The notes under the pieces are model-generated. The model was not told the origin of the DNA. It was given only the letters and a program-made list of their open reading frames with translations, and did no database searches. Of a stretch of DNA of 20,744 nucleotides, positions 1 through 6,491 are shown one piece after another. The number at the start of each line of letters is the position of its first letter. Within the stretch, counting starts at the first letter, position 1. Source of the stretch: UMGS172 sp045647525 (GTDB lineage: Bacteria > Bacillota > Clostridia > Oscillospirales > Acutalibacteraceae); the NCBI GenBank assembly GCA_045647525.1, contig JAZRMK010000020.1, positions 1 through 20,744 of the forward strand, written 5' to 3'. The position numbers were made by a program, and so were the translations under genes.

Positions 1-681
1 CATGACAACGAGCCGGAGGTCACTTGGCTTACTGACAAGAATCCCGCCTTCTTTGTGGATGTGGAAACCTACGATGATTACCAGCTGACCGGCCATACCC
101 TCGGCTGCGCTACCCGTGTGTCCGAGGATTTCACCGAAGACGCAGGCTTCGATGTAGAAACACAGGTCACCAGAGAGTTTGCCAGAAGCATCGGCCGCGC
201 TGAAGAAGCTGCTTGCATCAACGGCGATGGCGTCAGTGCGCCGAAGGGTTTTCTGAAGGAGGCCAGAGTCGGCCATTACGCTCTCGGTATCGACTACAGC
301 GACGTGGTTGATCTGTTCTTCGCACAGGATACGGAGTATCGTCGTAACAGTGTATGGATCATGAATAATGAAACCGCCTACAAGCTCCGCACCATGACAG
401 ACGGTGATGGCGGTTATCTTTGGAACCATAGCGATAACACTCTGCTCGGCAAGCCGGTGTACATCTCCGACTACATGCCTTCTGCGACAGAAGGTGCAGG
501 CGCAAGACCCATCGCCTTCGGTGATTTCAGCTATTTCTGGATCATCGACCGCAAGCCCTTTGCGATGCGCTCCCTCACCGAAGTCCTTATGCCCCAGCAG
601 CAGGTGGGCTACGTCGGCTATGAAACCATCGATGCAAAGCTCATTCGTCCCGAAGCAGTCTGTGTAATGCAGATGAAGTAA
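1..681 (+). CDS. Phage major capsid protein, HK97 fold (5'-truncated by window edge)
   Basis: The reading frame is open from the first base (His-Asp-Asn-Glu-Pro...) and runs to TAA at 679-681, so 226 C-terminal residues are visible and the start lies outside the window. The product resembles the C-terminal half of HK97-type major capsid proteins, the shell subunit of tailed phages. Recognisable stretches are VTREFARSIGRAEEAACING followed by a Gly-x-Gly-x-x-x-x-P-x-G-F segment, then a beta-rich part with LLGKPVYISDYMP, FGDFSYFWIIDR and the closing LIRPEAVCVMQMK, all usual in this family. Codon use is richer in C/G at third positions than in the housekeeping genes further right. The next gene downstream is not a head-tail adaptor, as expected in an intact prophage, but a tiny ORF and then the recombinase, so the module looks incomplete on this side. 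The family call rests on remembered motifs; no alignment was run. Confidence 0.85.
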   Translation, partial: HDNEPEVTWLTDKNPAFFVDVETYDDYQLTGHTLGCATRVSEDFTEDAGFDVETQVTREFARSIGRAEEAACINGDGVSAPKGFLKEARVGHYALGIDYSDVVDLFFAQDTEYRRNSVWIMNNETAYKLRTMTDGDGGYLWNHSDNTLLGKPVYISDYMPSATEGAGARPIAFGDFSYFWIIDRKPFAMRSLTEVLMPQQQVGYVGYETIDAKLIRPEAVCVMQMK

Positions 682-695
682 TCACATGACGACAA

Positions 696-725
696 AGCGG
701 TCACAGCAGAAAAACTGTGGCCGCT
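696..725 (+). terminator. Hairpin after capsid gene (terminator-like, no T tract)
   Basis: Arms 696-706 (agcggtcacag) and 715-725 (ctgtggccgct) pair over 11 positions with a single G-T wobble, around an 8-nt A-rich loop. It begins 15 nt after the capsid stop codon. There is no run of T after it, so it may be an mRNA-stabilising or attenuating hairpin rather than a true intrinsic terminator. Confidence 0.45.
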
Positions 726-750
726 CTGTCAAATTGAAAGAAGGTGCCAA

Positions 751-927
751 ATGAAAGTAGTATTGCCCAGATACAACGGCCTACTGATCGACGGTGAATG
801 GTATGTCGTTGAGAATGTGTTCAGTCGAGCGGCGAAGGAAACGCTGGAGGACAAACTAAAACGACTGATTATAGAGAACATCCCTACCAAAAACGCCGCC
901 GAAAGTTCTCAGAAACCTAACAATTAA
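751..927 (+). CDS. Small hypothetical protein, 58 aa, of the capsid/recombinase element
   Basis: ATG at 751 is preceded by a good Shine-Dalgarno stretch (gaaagaagg, 736-744) at normal spacing, and the frame closes with TAA at 925-927. The product starts MKVVLPRYNGLLIDGEWYVV and continues with a charged helix-like part (AAKETLEDKLKRLIIENI) and a polar tail ending in PNN. I do not recognise a family. The first half reads as short beta strands carrying a surface loop (LIDGEWY), the second as an amphipathic helix, so it could be a small DNA-binding or interaction protein, but nothing fixes a function. It sits 69 nt after the capsid gene and 73 nt before the recombinase, in the same direction, and shares their GC-richer codon use. 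The ribosome binding site and the sensible composition argue that it is a real gene. Confidence 0.6.
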   Translation: MKVVLPRYNGLLIDGEWYVVENVFSRAAKETLEDKLKRLIIENIPTKNAAESSQKPNN

Positions 928-951
928 AGCCTCGCCTTTTAGCAGCAGTTC

Positions 952-960
952 TGGTATAAT
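952..960 (+). promoter_or_regulatory. Extended -10 promoter for the recombinase
   Basis: A perfect TATAAT at 955-960 is preceded by TG at 952-953, giving a TGn extended -10 element. No convincing -35 hexamer stands 17 bp upstream (tcgcct at 932-937). The start codon is 41 nt downstream of the -10. A short inverted repeat, ccttc 962-966 with gaagg 976-980, lies in the presumed leader. Confidence 0.5.
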
Positions 961-1000
961 CCCTTCCTGCCACTAGAAGGCTGTCGGAAAGGAGTATCAA

Positions 1001-2650
1001 ATGACATTAGTAAGACAGCCCCAACAGGGAAAAATCACAGCATTATACTGCAGACTCAGTCGTGACGACGAACTTCAAGGCGACAGCAACAGTATCAAGA
1101 ATCAGAAAACCATCCTGCAGAAGTACGCAGAGGATAACGGCTTCGGTAACATCCAATTCTTCGTTGACGACGGATGGTGCGGTACCAACTTCGACCGCCC
1201 AGACTTCCAGCGTATGATCGCGGAGGTTGACGCAGGCAACGTGGCAACGATCATCGTCAAGGACATGTCCCGACTGGGACGCGACTACCTCAAGGTCGGT
1301 TATTACACCGAAATTGCGTTCCCCGATGCCGATGTGCGATTCATCGCTATCAATAACGGTGTGGATAGCGCCAATCAGACGGATAGTGACTTTACACCAT
1401 TCCTCAACATCATCAACGAATGGTACGCGAAGGACACCAGCAAGAAGGTACGCGCGGTATTCCGTTCAAAAGGACAGGCTGGCAAACCGCTCTGCACTAA
1501 TCCACCATACGGATACATCAAGGATCCCGCAGACAAGCTGCAATGGATTGTGGATACTGAAGCAGCGGAGACAGTACGGCTCGTCTTCAAGCTCTGCATC
1601 AACGGTCTCGGCCCCACGCAGATTGCAAAGGAACTCACCAAGCGGCAGATTGAAAATCCTGTGGCACATGGCAAGCGCAATGGCGTAACGGTACCCGCAA
1701 AGCAAGAGTACGACGATCCGTACTTCTGGCGCACATCGACGGTAGCGCGGATGCTATCTCGACAGGAATATCTCGGACACACTGTAAACTTCAAAACACA
1801 CCGTAAGTCCTACAAGCAGAAGAAGCAGCTCAAGAACGACCCGTCGGAATGGCAGATCTTCGAGAATACGCATGAAGCGATCATTGATGAAGAAACCTTC
1901 GCCATCGTGCAGCGCATCCGAGAAGGTAAACGCAGACCCACCCGCATGGGTGAAATGCACATGCTATCCGGCCTCGTCTTCTGCGGTGACTGTGGGAACA
2001 AGATGTACCATGTGCGATGCAAGGGATGGGATCACAGTCAGGAATATTTCACATGCGCCACATACAGAAAGCAGCGCGGCGGCTGCACTTCGCACCAAAT
2101 CAAGACAGAGGTCATCGAGCAGATCGTACTGGCGCAGCTCCAAAGCATTATACGCTTCGCCAGCGAACGTGAAGCGGAGTTTACCGAGATGGTCATGCAG
2201 AGGTCACAAAAAGCCCGCAGCACTGAACTACGGGACAAAAAGAAAGAGTATGATCAGAGCAAAGCCAGAGCTGCAAAGCTGGATCAGATCATGCAGAGGC
2301 TTTATGAGGATAACATCAGCGGGAAGATCAGCGATGAGCGATTCGCAAAGCTCTCCGAAACCTATGAAGCTGAGCAGAAGCAGCTTGTTATACACATTGC
2401 AGAGCTGGACGCCTTCTTCGCGAAGGATCAAGAGCAGGCAGTCAACCTTAAAACCTTCATGCAGCATGTCAAACGCTACATCAACCTTGACCATCTGGAC
2501 GCAGAAGTCCTGCGCACCTTTATCAAGCGCATTGTGATCATGGACACTATGCCGGGGAAGAAAGGCAAAGGCATTGAAGTCAAAATCGAGTATACCATTG
2601 ACGGAGAATACAAAACATATCCCGATCAGCAGGATAGGAAAACGGCATAG
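1001..2650 (+). CDS. Large serine recombinase / integrase (TnpX-like, DUF4368 C-terminus)
   Basis: This 549-residue protein is a complete large serine recombinase, the enzyme class that integrates and excises phages and transposon-like elements by staggered double-strand cleavage through a 5'-phosphoserine link. The resolvase catalytic domain covers about residues 12-155: YCRLS with the expected nucleophile Ser20 and Arg18, and SRLGRDYLKVG at 90-100. The 'recombinase' domain follows (about 165-310, with NPPYGY at 167-172 and a YLGH segment at 257-260). A zinc ribbon is formed by C328, C331, C352 and C362. A charged coiled coil spans about 385-475, and the C-terminal part (about 480-535) resembles DUF4368. 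The start is ATG 1001 with AAAGGAG at 988-994. The gene lies at the element's end and reads toward the host, so an attachment site should lie just beyond it. Size and all domains are intact, so activity is plausible. A host target cannot be named from this side alone. Confidence 0.93.
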   Translation: MTLVRQPQQGKITALYCRLSRDDELQGDSNSIKNQKTILQKYAEDNGFGNIQFFVDDGWCGTNFDRPDFQRMIAEVDAGNVATIIVKDMSRLGRDYLKVGYYTEIAFPDADVRFIAINNGVDSANQTDSDFTPFLNIINEWYAKDTSKKVRAVFRSKGQAGKPLCTNPPYGYIKDPADKLQWIVDTEAAETVRLVFKLCINGLGPTQIAKELTKRQIENPVAHGKRNGVTVPAKQEYDDPYFWRTSTVARMLSRQEYLGHTVNFKTHRKSYKQKKQLKNDPSEWQIFENTHEAIIDEETFAIVQRIREGKRRPTRMGEMHMLSGLVFCGDCGNKMYHVRCKGWDHSQEYFTCATYRKQRGGCTSHQIKTEVIEQIVLAQLQSIIRFASEREAEFTEMVMQRSQKARSTELRDKKKEYDQSKARAAKLDQIMQRLYEDNISGKISDERFAKLSETYEAEQKQLVIHIAELDAFFAKDQEQAVNLKTFMQHVKRYINLDHLDAEVLRTFIKRIVIMDTMPGKKGKGIEVKIEYTIDGEYKTYPDQQDRKTA

Positions 2651-2670
2651 CCGACGAATCGACTATGCCG
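2643..2670. repeat. Dyad symmetry over the recombinase stop codon
   Basis: Arms cggcatag (2643-2650) and ctatgccg (2663-2670) are perfectly complementary over 8 bp. Inside them, after one mismatch, CGA and TCG pair around a CGAA loop. The left arm contains the TAG stop of the recombinase. No T run follows. It could act as a weak transcript-end hairpin or as a binding site for the recombinase. Confidence 0.5.
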
Positions 2671-2685
2671 TATCCTAAAAAATCA

Positions 2686-2789
2686 CTATTGCGCACCCTC
2701 GAACAGGGTGGTTTTTTGTTTTCGTGAAGAAGGAATGACGAGAACCTCTCGGTTCGTCGAAGCAGGCGCTATTCCGCGATAGGAATAGC
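2686..2789 (+). repeat. Structured repeat module, copy A
   Basis: This segment recurs at 2886-2984. From 2702 to 2789 the two copies are identical except for one extra T in copy B's T run; upstream, copy A has two 3-nt insertions (gcg before and tcg after caccc). The module consists of a terminator hairpin, a linker, an imperfect hairpin (arms 2737-2746 and 2751-2758, with gaacc/ggttc paired and a 2-nt bulge) and a perfect hairpin (gctattcc 2768-2775, ggaatagc 2782-2789). Identity stops exactly at the end of the last stem. Confidence 0.85.
2694..2717 (+). terminator. Intrinsic terminator after the recombinase
   Basis: Stem caccct (2694-2699) pairs with agggtg (2705-2710) around a 5-nt loop, followed by G and six T (2712-2717). 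It lies 44 nt after the recombinase stop codon and forms the first part of repeat copy A. Confidence 0.75.
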
Positions 2790-2832
2790 GGACTGCCCGA
2801 GTCTCGAGCACGCGCAATACGTCGGGCACCGC
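2788..2832. repeat. Hairpin between repeat copies (a)
   Basis: GCGG (2788-2791) and GCCCGA (2795-2800) pair with TCGGGC (2822-2827) and CCGC (2829-2832), separated by a small internal loop. The 21-nt apical part contains the palindrome CTCGAG (2803-2808). Its first bases overlap the last stem of copy A, so the two hairpins may be alternative folds. A smaller competing stem, accgc/gcggt, exists at 2828-2842. Confidence 0.5.
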
Positions 2833-2840
2833 ACGCAGCG

Positions 2841-2874
2841 GTCGGCGGATAAGCGAGCGCAGAGTATCCCCGAC
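2841..2874. repeat. Hairpin between repeat copies (b)
   Basis: GTCGG (2841-2845) plus GGAT (2847-2850) pair with ATCC (2866-2869) plus CCGAC (2870-2874), making a 9-bp stem with one bulged C and a 15-nt purine-rich loop. It has no T run and is not a terminator. Confidence 0.5.
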
Positions 2875-2885
2875 AATATTGACCT

Positions 2886-2984
2886 CTATTCACCCAACAG
2901 GGTGGTTTTTTTGTTTTCGTGAAGAAGGAATGACGAGAACCTCTCGGTTCGTCGAAGCAGGCGCTATTCCGCGATAGGAATAGC
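2886..2984 (+). repeat. Structured repeat module, copy B
   Basis: Second copy of the module at 2686-2789, in the same orientation and about 200 bp downstream. It contains the same terminator (2891-2912), the same bulged hairpin (2932-2941 with 2946-2953) and the same perfect hairpin (2963-2970 with 2977-2984). After 2984 the two copies diverge at once, and base composition falls to the AT-rich level of the following host region. Copy B therefore marks a candidate junction. Confidence 0.85.
2891..2912 (+). terminator. Intrinsic terminator within repeat copy B
   Basis: caccc (2891-2895) pairs with gggtg (2900-2904) around a 4-nt aaca loop, followed by G and seven T (2906-2912). It is the counterpart of the terminator at 2694-2717 and would insulate the downstream lipoprotein gene from the element. 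Confidence 0.65.
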
Positions 2985-3008
2985 AACTTTACCAGTAAAA
3001 ACAGTGAG

Positions 3009-3043
3009 AAACACTCGCGTTTTTTTAAAACCGTGCGAGTTTT
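3009..3043 (+). terminator. Weak terminator-like hairpin ahead of the lipoprotein gene
   Basis: actcgc (3013-3018) pairs with gcgagt (3035-3040), and flanking aaa/ttt can extend the stem past one bulged base. The 16-nt loop is T/A-rich. A short TTTT follows. It may be the third insulator in a row between the mobile element and the lipoprotein promoter, but the long loop makes it weak. Confidence 0.35.
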
Positions 3044-3086
3044 ATAAAATAAGAACAAATTTCTTGTTTAAAACAGCCTCTTTCCG

Positions 3087-3115
3087 TTGACAAAGCAAAA
3101 AAAATATTGTATAAT
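3087..3115 (+). promoter_or_regulatory. Consensus sigma-A promoter of the GH16 lipoprotein gene
   Basis: TTGACA at 3087-3092 and TATAAT at 3110-3115 are separated by exactly 17 bp, a perfect match to the vegetative consensus. Transcription would start near 3121-3123, giving a leader of about 70 nt. This is the strongest promoter visible in the window. Confidence 0.85.
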
Positions 3116-3120
3116 TCCTA

Positions 3121-3166
3121 CGAGAATAAAAGTGGGTTTGTCTGTTTTGATGACAAATTACTCTCG
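3121..3166 (+). promoter_or_regulatory. Nested inverted repeat at the lipoprotein transcript start
   Basis: An outer arm pair cgaga (3121-3125) / tctcg (3162-3166) encloses a perfect inner pair tttgtc (3137-3142) / gacaaa (3152-3157) with a 9-nt loop. It starts where transcription is expected to start. It could be a 5' stabilising stem or an operator for a repressor acting just downstream of the promoter. Confidence 0.4.
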
Positions 3167-3192
3167 CAAATCTTTTTCAAAGGGAGATAGTT

Positions 3193-5100
3193 ATGAAAAG
3201 ATCCGTTCGTTTGATTGCTTTGGTCTTTGTCCTTTGTATGTGCGTATCGCTTTTTAGCGCTTGCGGCAAAGATAAGGAAGGCACCAATTCAACTTCGTCA
3301 ACGCCGGCTTCGGCCAACCTTTCTACCGGTGATGTTACTTTTGTAACGTCTGATGGCGCCGCAGCTTATGCTCATGTTATAAGACCTGCTTTGGAAGGTG
3401 CAGAGTACAGAGATTTGGTTAACGCGGTTATTCAAACATATACAAGTGTACATGGTGTTGCTCCTAAACATAAGGGTGACGACACTAACGGTGATGGTAT
3501 TGCTGAAATCATTATCGGTGAAACTAACCGTCCCGAAACGGCACAGGCAAAGTCTGTTTTGGCAGAAAAAGGTAAGGGCAGAAGTCATGAGTATATAATT
3601 TGTACCATTAACAAGTCTATTGTTATTTATGGTATGAATTTTGATGCAACTGCTGCTGCAGTTGATGATTTTATAAACAGTTATCTTGTAAGATCGACCA
3701 TTGAAGGCGGCATCAACAAAGTTTACATGACCGATCAATACACTGTTACCGATGAGAACGGAAACACTACCGTACATACTTATCAGAATATTACTTTGCT
3801 TGGTCAGACCAATTTGAGCAAGGTTAAAATCGTTCGTCCTATCTATAATGTTTCTTACCTCACCCAGAGTGAGACTAATAAACTTGTGGATTTTATTTCT
3901 GGATATACCGGTTATGAGATCGAGGTTACACACGATCAGGTTGCTTCTAACGAGGGCAATTCTTTGGACGGTAGCGGCACTCTCACCAAGACCGAAGAAA
4001 CCGAGTATGAAATTATTATTGGCAACTGCAAACGTGACGGTGTAAAAACCATTACCGATAAGAATGCATTCGAGATTCGTGTAGAGGATAAGAGAATTTA
4101 TCTTAACGGCGGCAGCCCCTATGCTACTGCAATGGCAGTTACCGAGTTTGCTGCTATCGTTCAGAACAAGAAGACTGTTGTAAAGGCTGACGCTGTTGCA
4201 AACGGCGACTATAAGGCAAGCCTTAAAAAATATGACGGTAAAGAGTATTATCGTTGCACCTGGAAGGATGATTTCGAAGACACCGCGATCAACACTAAAA
4301 TTTGGGATGTTCGTTGGGGTGAGCGTTGCTACGCAGCTACCGGTGAATCCAAACCTGTATTCCGTGGTAACAAGAAGGAAGGCAACAACTATGTAAAGGA
4401 CGGATGTCTTTACATTGATGCTCTCGAAACCGACAACGGCTATTATGGCGGTCTTCTCACCACCCAGGGTATTATGGAATACTACATGGGTTACATTGAA
4501 ATTTCTACTCTCCATCCGAGAGGTGACGGTTTCTGGTCTGCTCTCTATACCATGTCAGCTGTTCAAAACGACGATAAGAACAATGTTGGCTACAAGATAG
4601 ATCCTGAAAGAGTTTACTATAACGAAACCGACGTTGAAGAGTGCTACGGTGCAGGCGACTGGATTTACGGCAACACATTTGCATGGCCTACTGCTTATGG
4701 TATCGATATTTTGACCGATGCTAATGGCAAGAAGCCTTCGGCTCTCCACGTCAACAACCGTCTTACAAGTAAAGATGACCGTGGTTTCTGGATGGACTTC
4801 CACACCTACGGTTTCGAGTTACTTGATTGCACCAAGATCAGCTACACCTGTGATGGTGATGTATGGTGCGTTCAGGAACTCAGAGAAGGTGCAGAACAGC
4901 ACGCTTACGATCAGTCGGTATTTATCCGTCTTGCTATGGCTCCCGGTACCAACGGTTTCGCCGTTACCGAGGATGAGGAAAGCTGGAAGAACTACAATAG
5001 TTACATCGTAGACTATGTTCATGTTTATCAGCATGCAGGAGACCTCATTTACACCAAGAAGTTGAGCGACCTCAACTGGAACAAGACTGTTGTTGAATAA
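3193..5100 (+). CDS. Secreted lipoprotein with C-terminal GH16-type glucanase domain
   Basis: A 635-residue lipoprotein. Residues 1-24 form a lipoprotein signal peptide: basic start MKRSVR, hydrophobic core, lipobox LFSAC with Cys24 as lipidation site, then a Ser/Thr-rich linker. Residues about 57-166 and 209-325 are two related modules, each with an EIIIG strand (105-109 and 273-277) followed by a similar I-x-x-(N/D)K-x-I-x-(I/L)-x-G segment (137-147, 297-307). Residues about 352-615 form a concanavalin-like GH16 domain. It carries ETDVEE at 478-483, matching the ExDx(x)E catalytic pattern (nucleophile E478, acid/base E482 or E483), the DFHTYGFE stretch at 535-542, and a VDYVHVYQ end. Known GH16 enzymes cut beta-1,3/1,4-glucans, agar, carrageenan or xyloglucan; the substrate here cannot be told. 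The start has a GGGAG site just upstream. The gene is monocistronic, and its C-terminal half uses codons like those of GAPDH, suggesting good expression. No SusCD-like or ABC transporter genes accompany it. Confidence 0.82.
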   Translation: MKRSVRLIALVFVLCMCVSLFSACGKDKEGTNSTSSTPASANLSTGDVTFVTSDGAAAYAHVIRPALEGAEYRDLVNAVIQTYTSVHGVAPKHKGDDTNGDGIAEIIIGETNRPETAQAKSVLAEKGKGRSHEYIICTINKSIVIYGMNFDATAAAVDDFINSYLVRSTIEGGINKVYMTDQYTVTDENGNTTVHTYQNITLLGQTNLSKVKIVRPIYNVSYLTQSETNKLVDFISGYTGYEIEVTHDQVASNEGNSLDGSGTLTKTEETEYEIIIGNCKRDGVKTITDKNAFEIRVEDKRIYLNGGSPYATAMAVTEFAAIVQNKKTVVKADAVANGDYKASLKKYDGKEYYRCTWKDDFEDTAINTKIWDVRWGERCYAATGESKPVFRGNKKEGNNYVKDGCLYIDALETDNGYYGGLLTTQGIMEYYMGYIEISTLHPRGDGFWSALYTMSAVQNDDKNNVGYKIDPERVYYNETDVEECYGAGDWIYGNTFAWPTAYGIDILTDANGKKPSALHVNNRLTSKDDRGFWMDFHTYGFELLDCTKISYTCDGDVWCVQELREGAEQHAYDQSVFIRLAMAPGTNGFAVTEDEESWKNYNSYIVDYVHVYQHAGDLIYTKKLSDLNWNKTVVE

Positions 5101-5110
5101 TTAAAAAACA

Positions 5111-5145
5111 AAAAAGATGCATCGCGGAAGCGATGCATCTTTTTT
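5111..5145 (+). terminator. Strong intrinsic terminator after the GH16 lipoprotein
   Basis: A perfect 15-bp stem (5111-5125 with 5130-5144) carries a GGAA tetraloop and ends in a run of six T (5140-5145). The matching A run on the left arm means it could also work on the opposite strand. It starts 10 nt after the lipoprotein stop codon. Confidence 0.92.
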
Positions 5146-5158
5146 GTTATAATGTTTG

Positions 5159-5187
5159 TTGACGGTAGTATTTTATTGTGGTAAAAT
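5159..5187 (+). promoter_or_regulatory. Promoter of the FAD oxidoreductase pair
   Basis: TTGACG (5159-5164) and TAAAAT (5182-5187) with a 17-bp spacer. The first start codon is about 68 nt downstream of the -10. Confidence 0.7.
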
Positions 5188-5255
5188 ACGGGTGTATATT
5201 ATGTATGTTATTCTAACTTAGTATTGTGCGAATTTATTATAAAGTGAGTGAGAAA

Positions 5256-6491
5256 ATGAAGGATATAGCAGTAGTTGGCGGCGGTGCCGCAGGATTGTTT
5301 TTTGCGATAAGAGCAAAACAAACTTGCCCGCAACTATCGGTTGTTTTGTATGAAGCAAAAGACCGAGTGGGAAAGAAGATTGCAATTACCGGTAATGGCC
5401 GATGCAATATTTCCAATAAACGTTTAAGCCCCGAGCGCTATTTTGGGGACCGTGACTTTGCTTGGAAATGCCTTCAAAAATTCGGCTTCAATGAACAAAA
5501 GTCCTATTTTGAGGATTTGGGCATCTACTTTAAATTAGAGGGGGAAAAGGCTTATCCCAACTCACTTCAAGCCGCGTCGGTTGTTGATGCACTGCGTTTT
5601 GCCGCAACCGAAATCGGTGTGGAAATAATAACGGGCAGTGAAGTGGAGTCGGTAAAACGTGACGGCAGTGTGTTCTTGGTCGAAACCGAGAATTCCGCCG
5701 AAAAGTTCCGTTCGGTTGTTGTTGCAACGGGAGGTAAGGCAGGCGGAAAGCTGGGTGGAAGCAGCGGATATGATATATTGAAGTCTCTGGGGCATAAAAT
5801 TGAACCTATTTTCCCGAGCCTTGTGCAGTTAAAGACCGACACATCGGTTGTCCGTCAGTTAAAAGGCATTAAGGTCGATGCAAAAGTCACTATTCGTTCA
5901 AGCTATGGTGAGAGAACCGAGTTTGGCGAAGTGCTTTTCTGCGATTACGGCCTTTCAGGTCCTCCTGTTTTGCAGGTGTCACGCCTGGCAAACGGAGAAA
6001 ACGCAAGAATTATTTTGGACCTGATGCCCGATTTTTCGGAACAACAGATAGTTGATATTTTGTCGAAAACCGTCGAATCACATCCATTAAGAGCGAATTC
6101 AGAATTGTTCACAGGTCTGCTGAATAAGCGGTTGGGACAGGTCATTACCAAAATGTGCGGTGTAGCACTTGACGGTGAATTTGCGTCTGTAAAGTTTGAC
6201 TTAATAAGAAATATTGCAAAAACAGTAAAGTGCTTTGAATTGAAGGTCAACGGCACTACGGGCTTTGAAAATGCGCAGGTGACGGCAGGTGGCGCTCAGA
6301 CTGCGCAATTCTTTGACAATTTTATGTCGAAAAAGGCAAAAGGACTGTTCGCTATCGGTGAGGTACTTGACGTGGACGGAGATTGTGGCGGATACAATCT
6401 GGCTTTTTCTTGGGCGTCGGCCTTTGTCGCGGCAGAGGGTGCCGTAGATTATCTTTTGAGTGGTAAAAATGATAATAATAAGAAATGTTAG
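5256..6491 (+). CDS. HI0933/BaiN-family NAD(P)/FAD-dependent oxidoreductase
   Basis: A 411-residue flavoprotein of the HI0933 (YhiN/BaiN) family, predicted cytoplasmic. The Rossmann FAD-binding motif GGGAAG is at residues 8-13 and the ribose-binding acidic residue is E33 in VVLYEAKDRVGKK. Family-specific GKKIAITGNGRCNISN spans 39-54. A second dinucleotide-contact stretch, VVVATGGKAGG, lies near 155, and the typical C-terminal FAD motif LFAIGEVLDVDGDCGGYN is near residue 365. BaiN from Clostridium was proposed to reduce bile-acid intermediates, but most members have no proven substrate, so no gene symbol is given. An in-frame GTG at 5226 would add ten residues ahead of the Rossmann fold; ATG 5256 is preferred because it places the fold at the usual N-terminal position and has GAG-rich sequence at SD distance, though the ribosome binding site is weak. 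It overlaps the next gene by 23 nt. Confidence 0.9.
   Translation: MKDIAVVGGGAAGLFFAIRAKQTCPQLSVVLYEAKDRVGKKIAITGNGRCNISNKRLSPERYFGDRDFAWKCLQKFGFNEQKSYFEDLGIYFKLEGEKAYPNSLQAASVVDALRFAATEIGVEIITGSEVESVKRDGSVFLVETENSAEKFRSVVVATGGKAGGKLGGSSGYDILKSLGHKIEPIFPSLVQLKTDTSVVRQLKGIKVDAKVTIRSSYGERTEFGEVLFCDYGLSGPPVLQVSRLANGENARIILDLMPDFSEQQIVDILSKTVESHPLRANSELFTGLLNKRLGQVITKMCGVALDGEFASVKFDLIRNIAKTVKCFELKVNGTTGFENAQVTAGGAQTAQFFDNFMSKKAKGLFAIGEVLDVDGDCGGYNLAFSWASAFVAAEGAVDYLLSGKNDNNKKC

Noticed and set aside
2686..2984. CRISPR array
   Set aside because: There are only two long direct copies with their own internal palindromes and a single ~96-bp interval; no short regular repeat-spacer pattern and no cas genes.
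2675..3058. Minus-strand 127-codon ORF with an internal duplicated segment
   Set aside because: Its duplicated part is simply the two DNA repeat copies read backwards through terminators and hairpins. It has no clear ribosome binding site and a low-complexity, basic, implausible product.
3298..4515. Minus-strand 405-codon ORF opposite the GH16 lipoprotein gene
   Set aside because: It lies wholly inside a gene with signal peptide, catalytic motif, promoter and terminator. The open frame follows from that gene's biased codons; no family is recognisable in the product.
3193..5100. Lipoprotein as an ABC transporter solute-binding protein
   Set aside because: The C-terminal domain has GH16 hallmarks (ETDVEE and DFHTYGFE), and no permease or ATPase gene is nearby.
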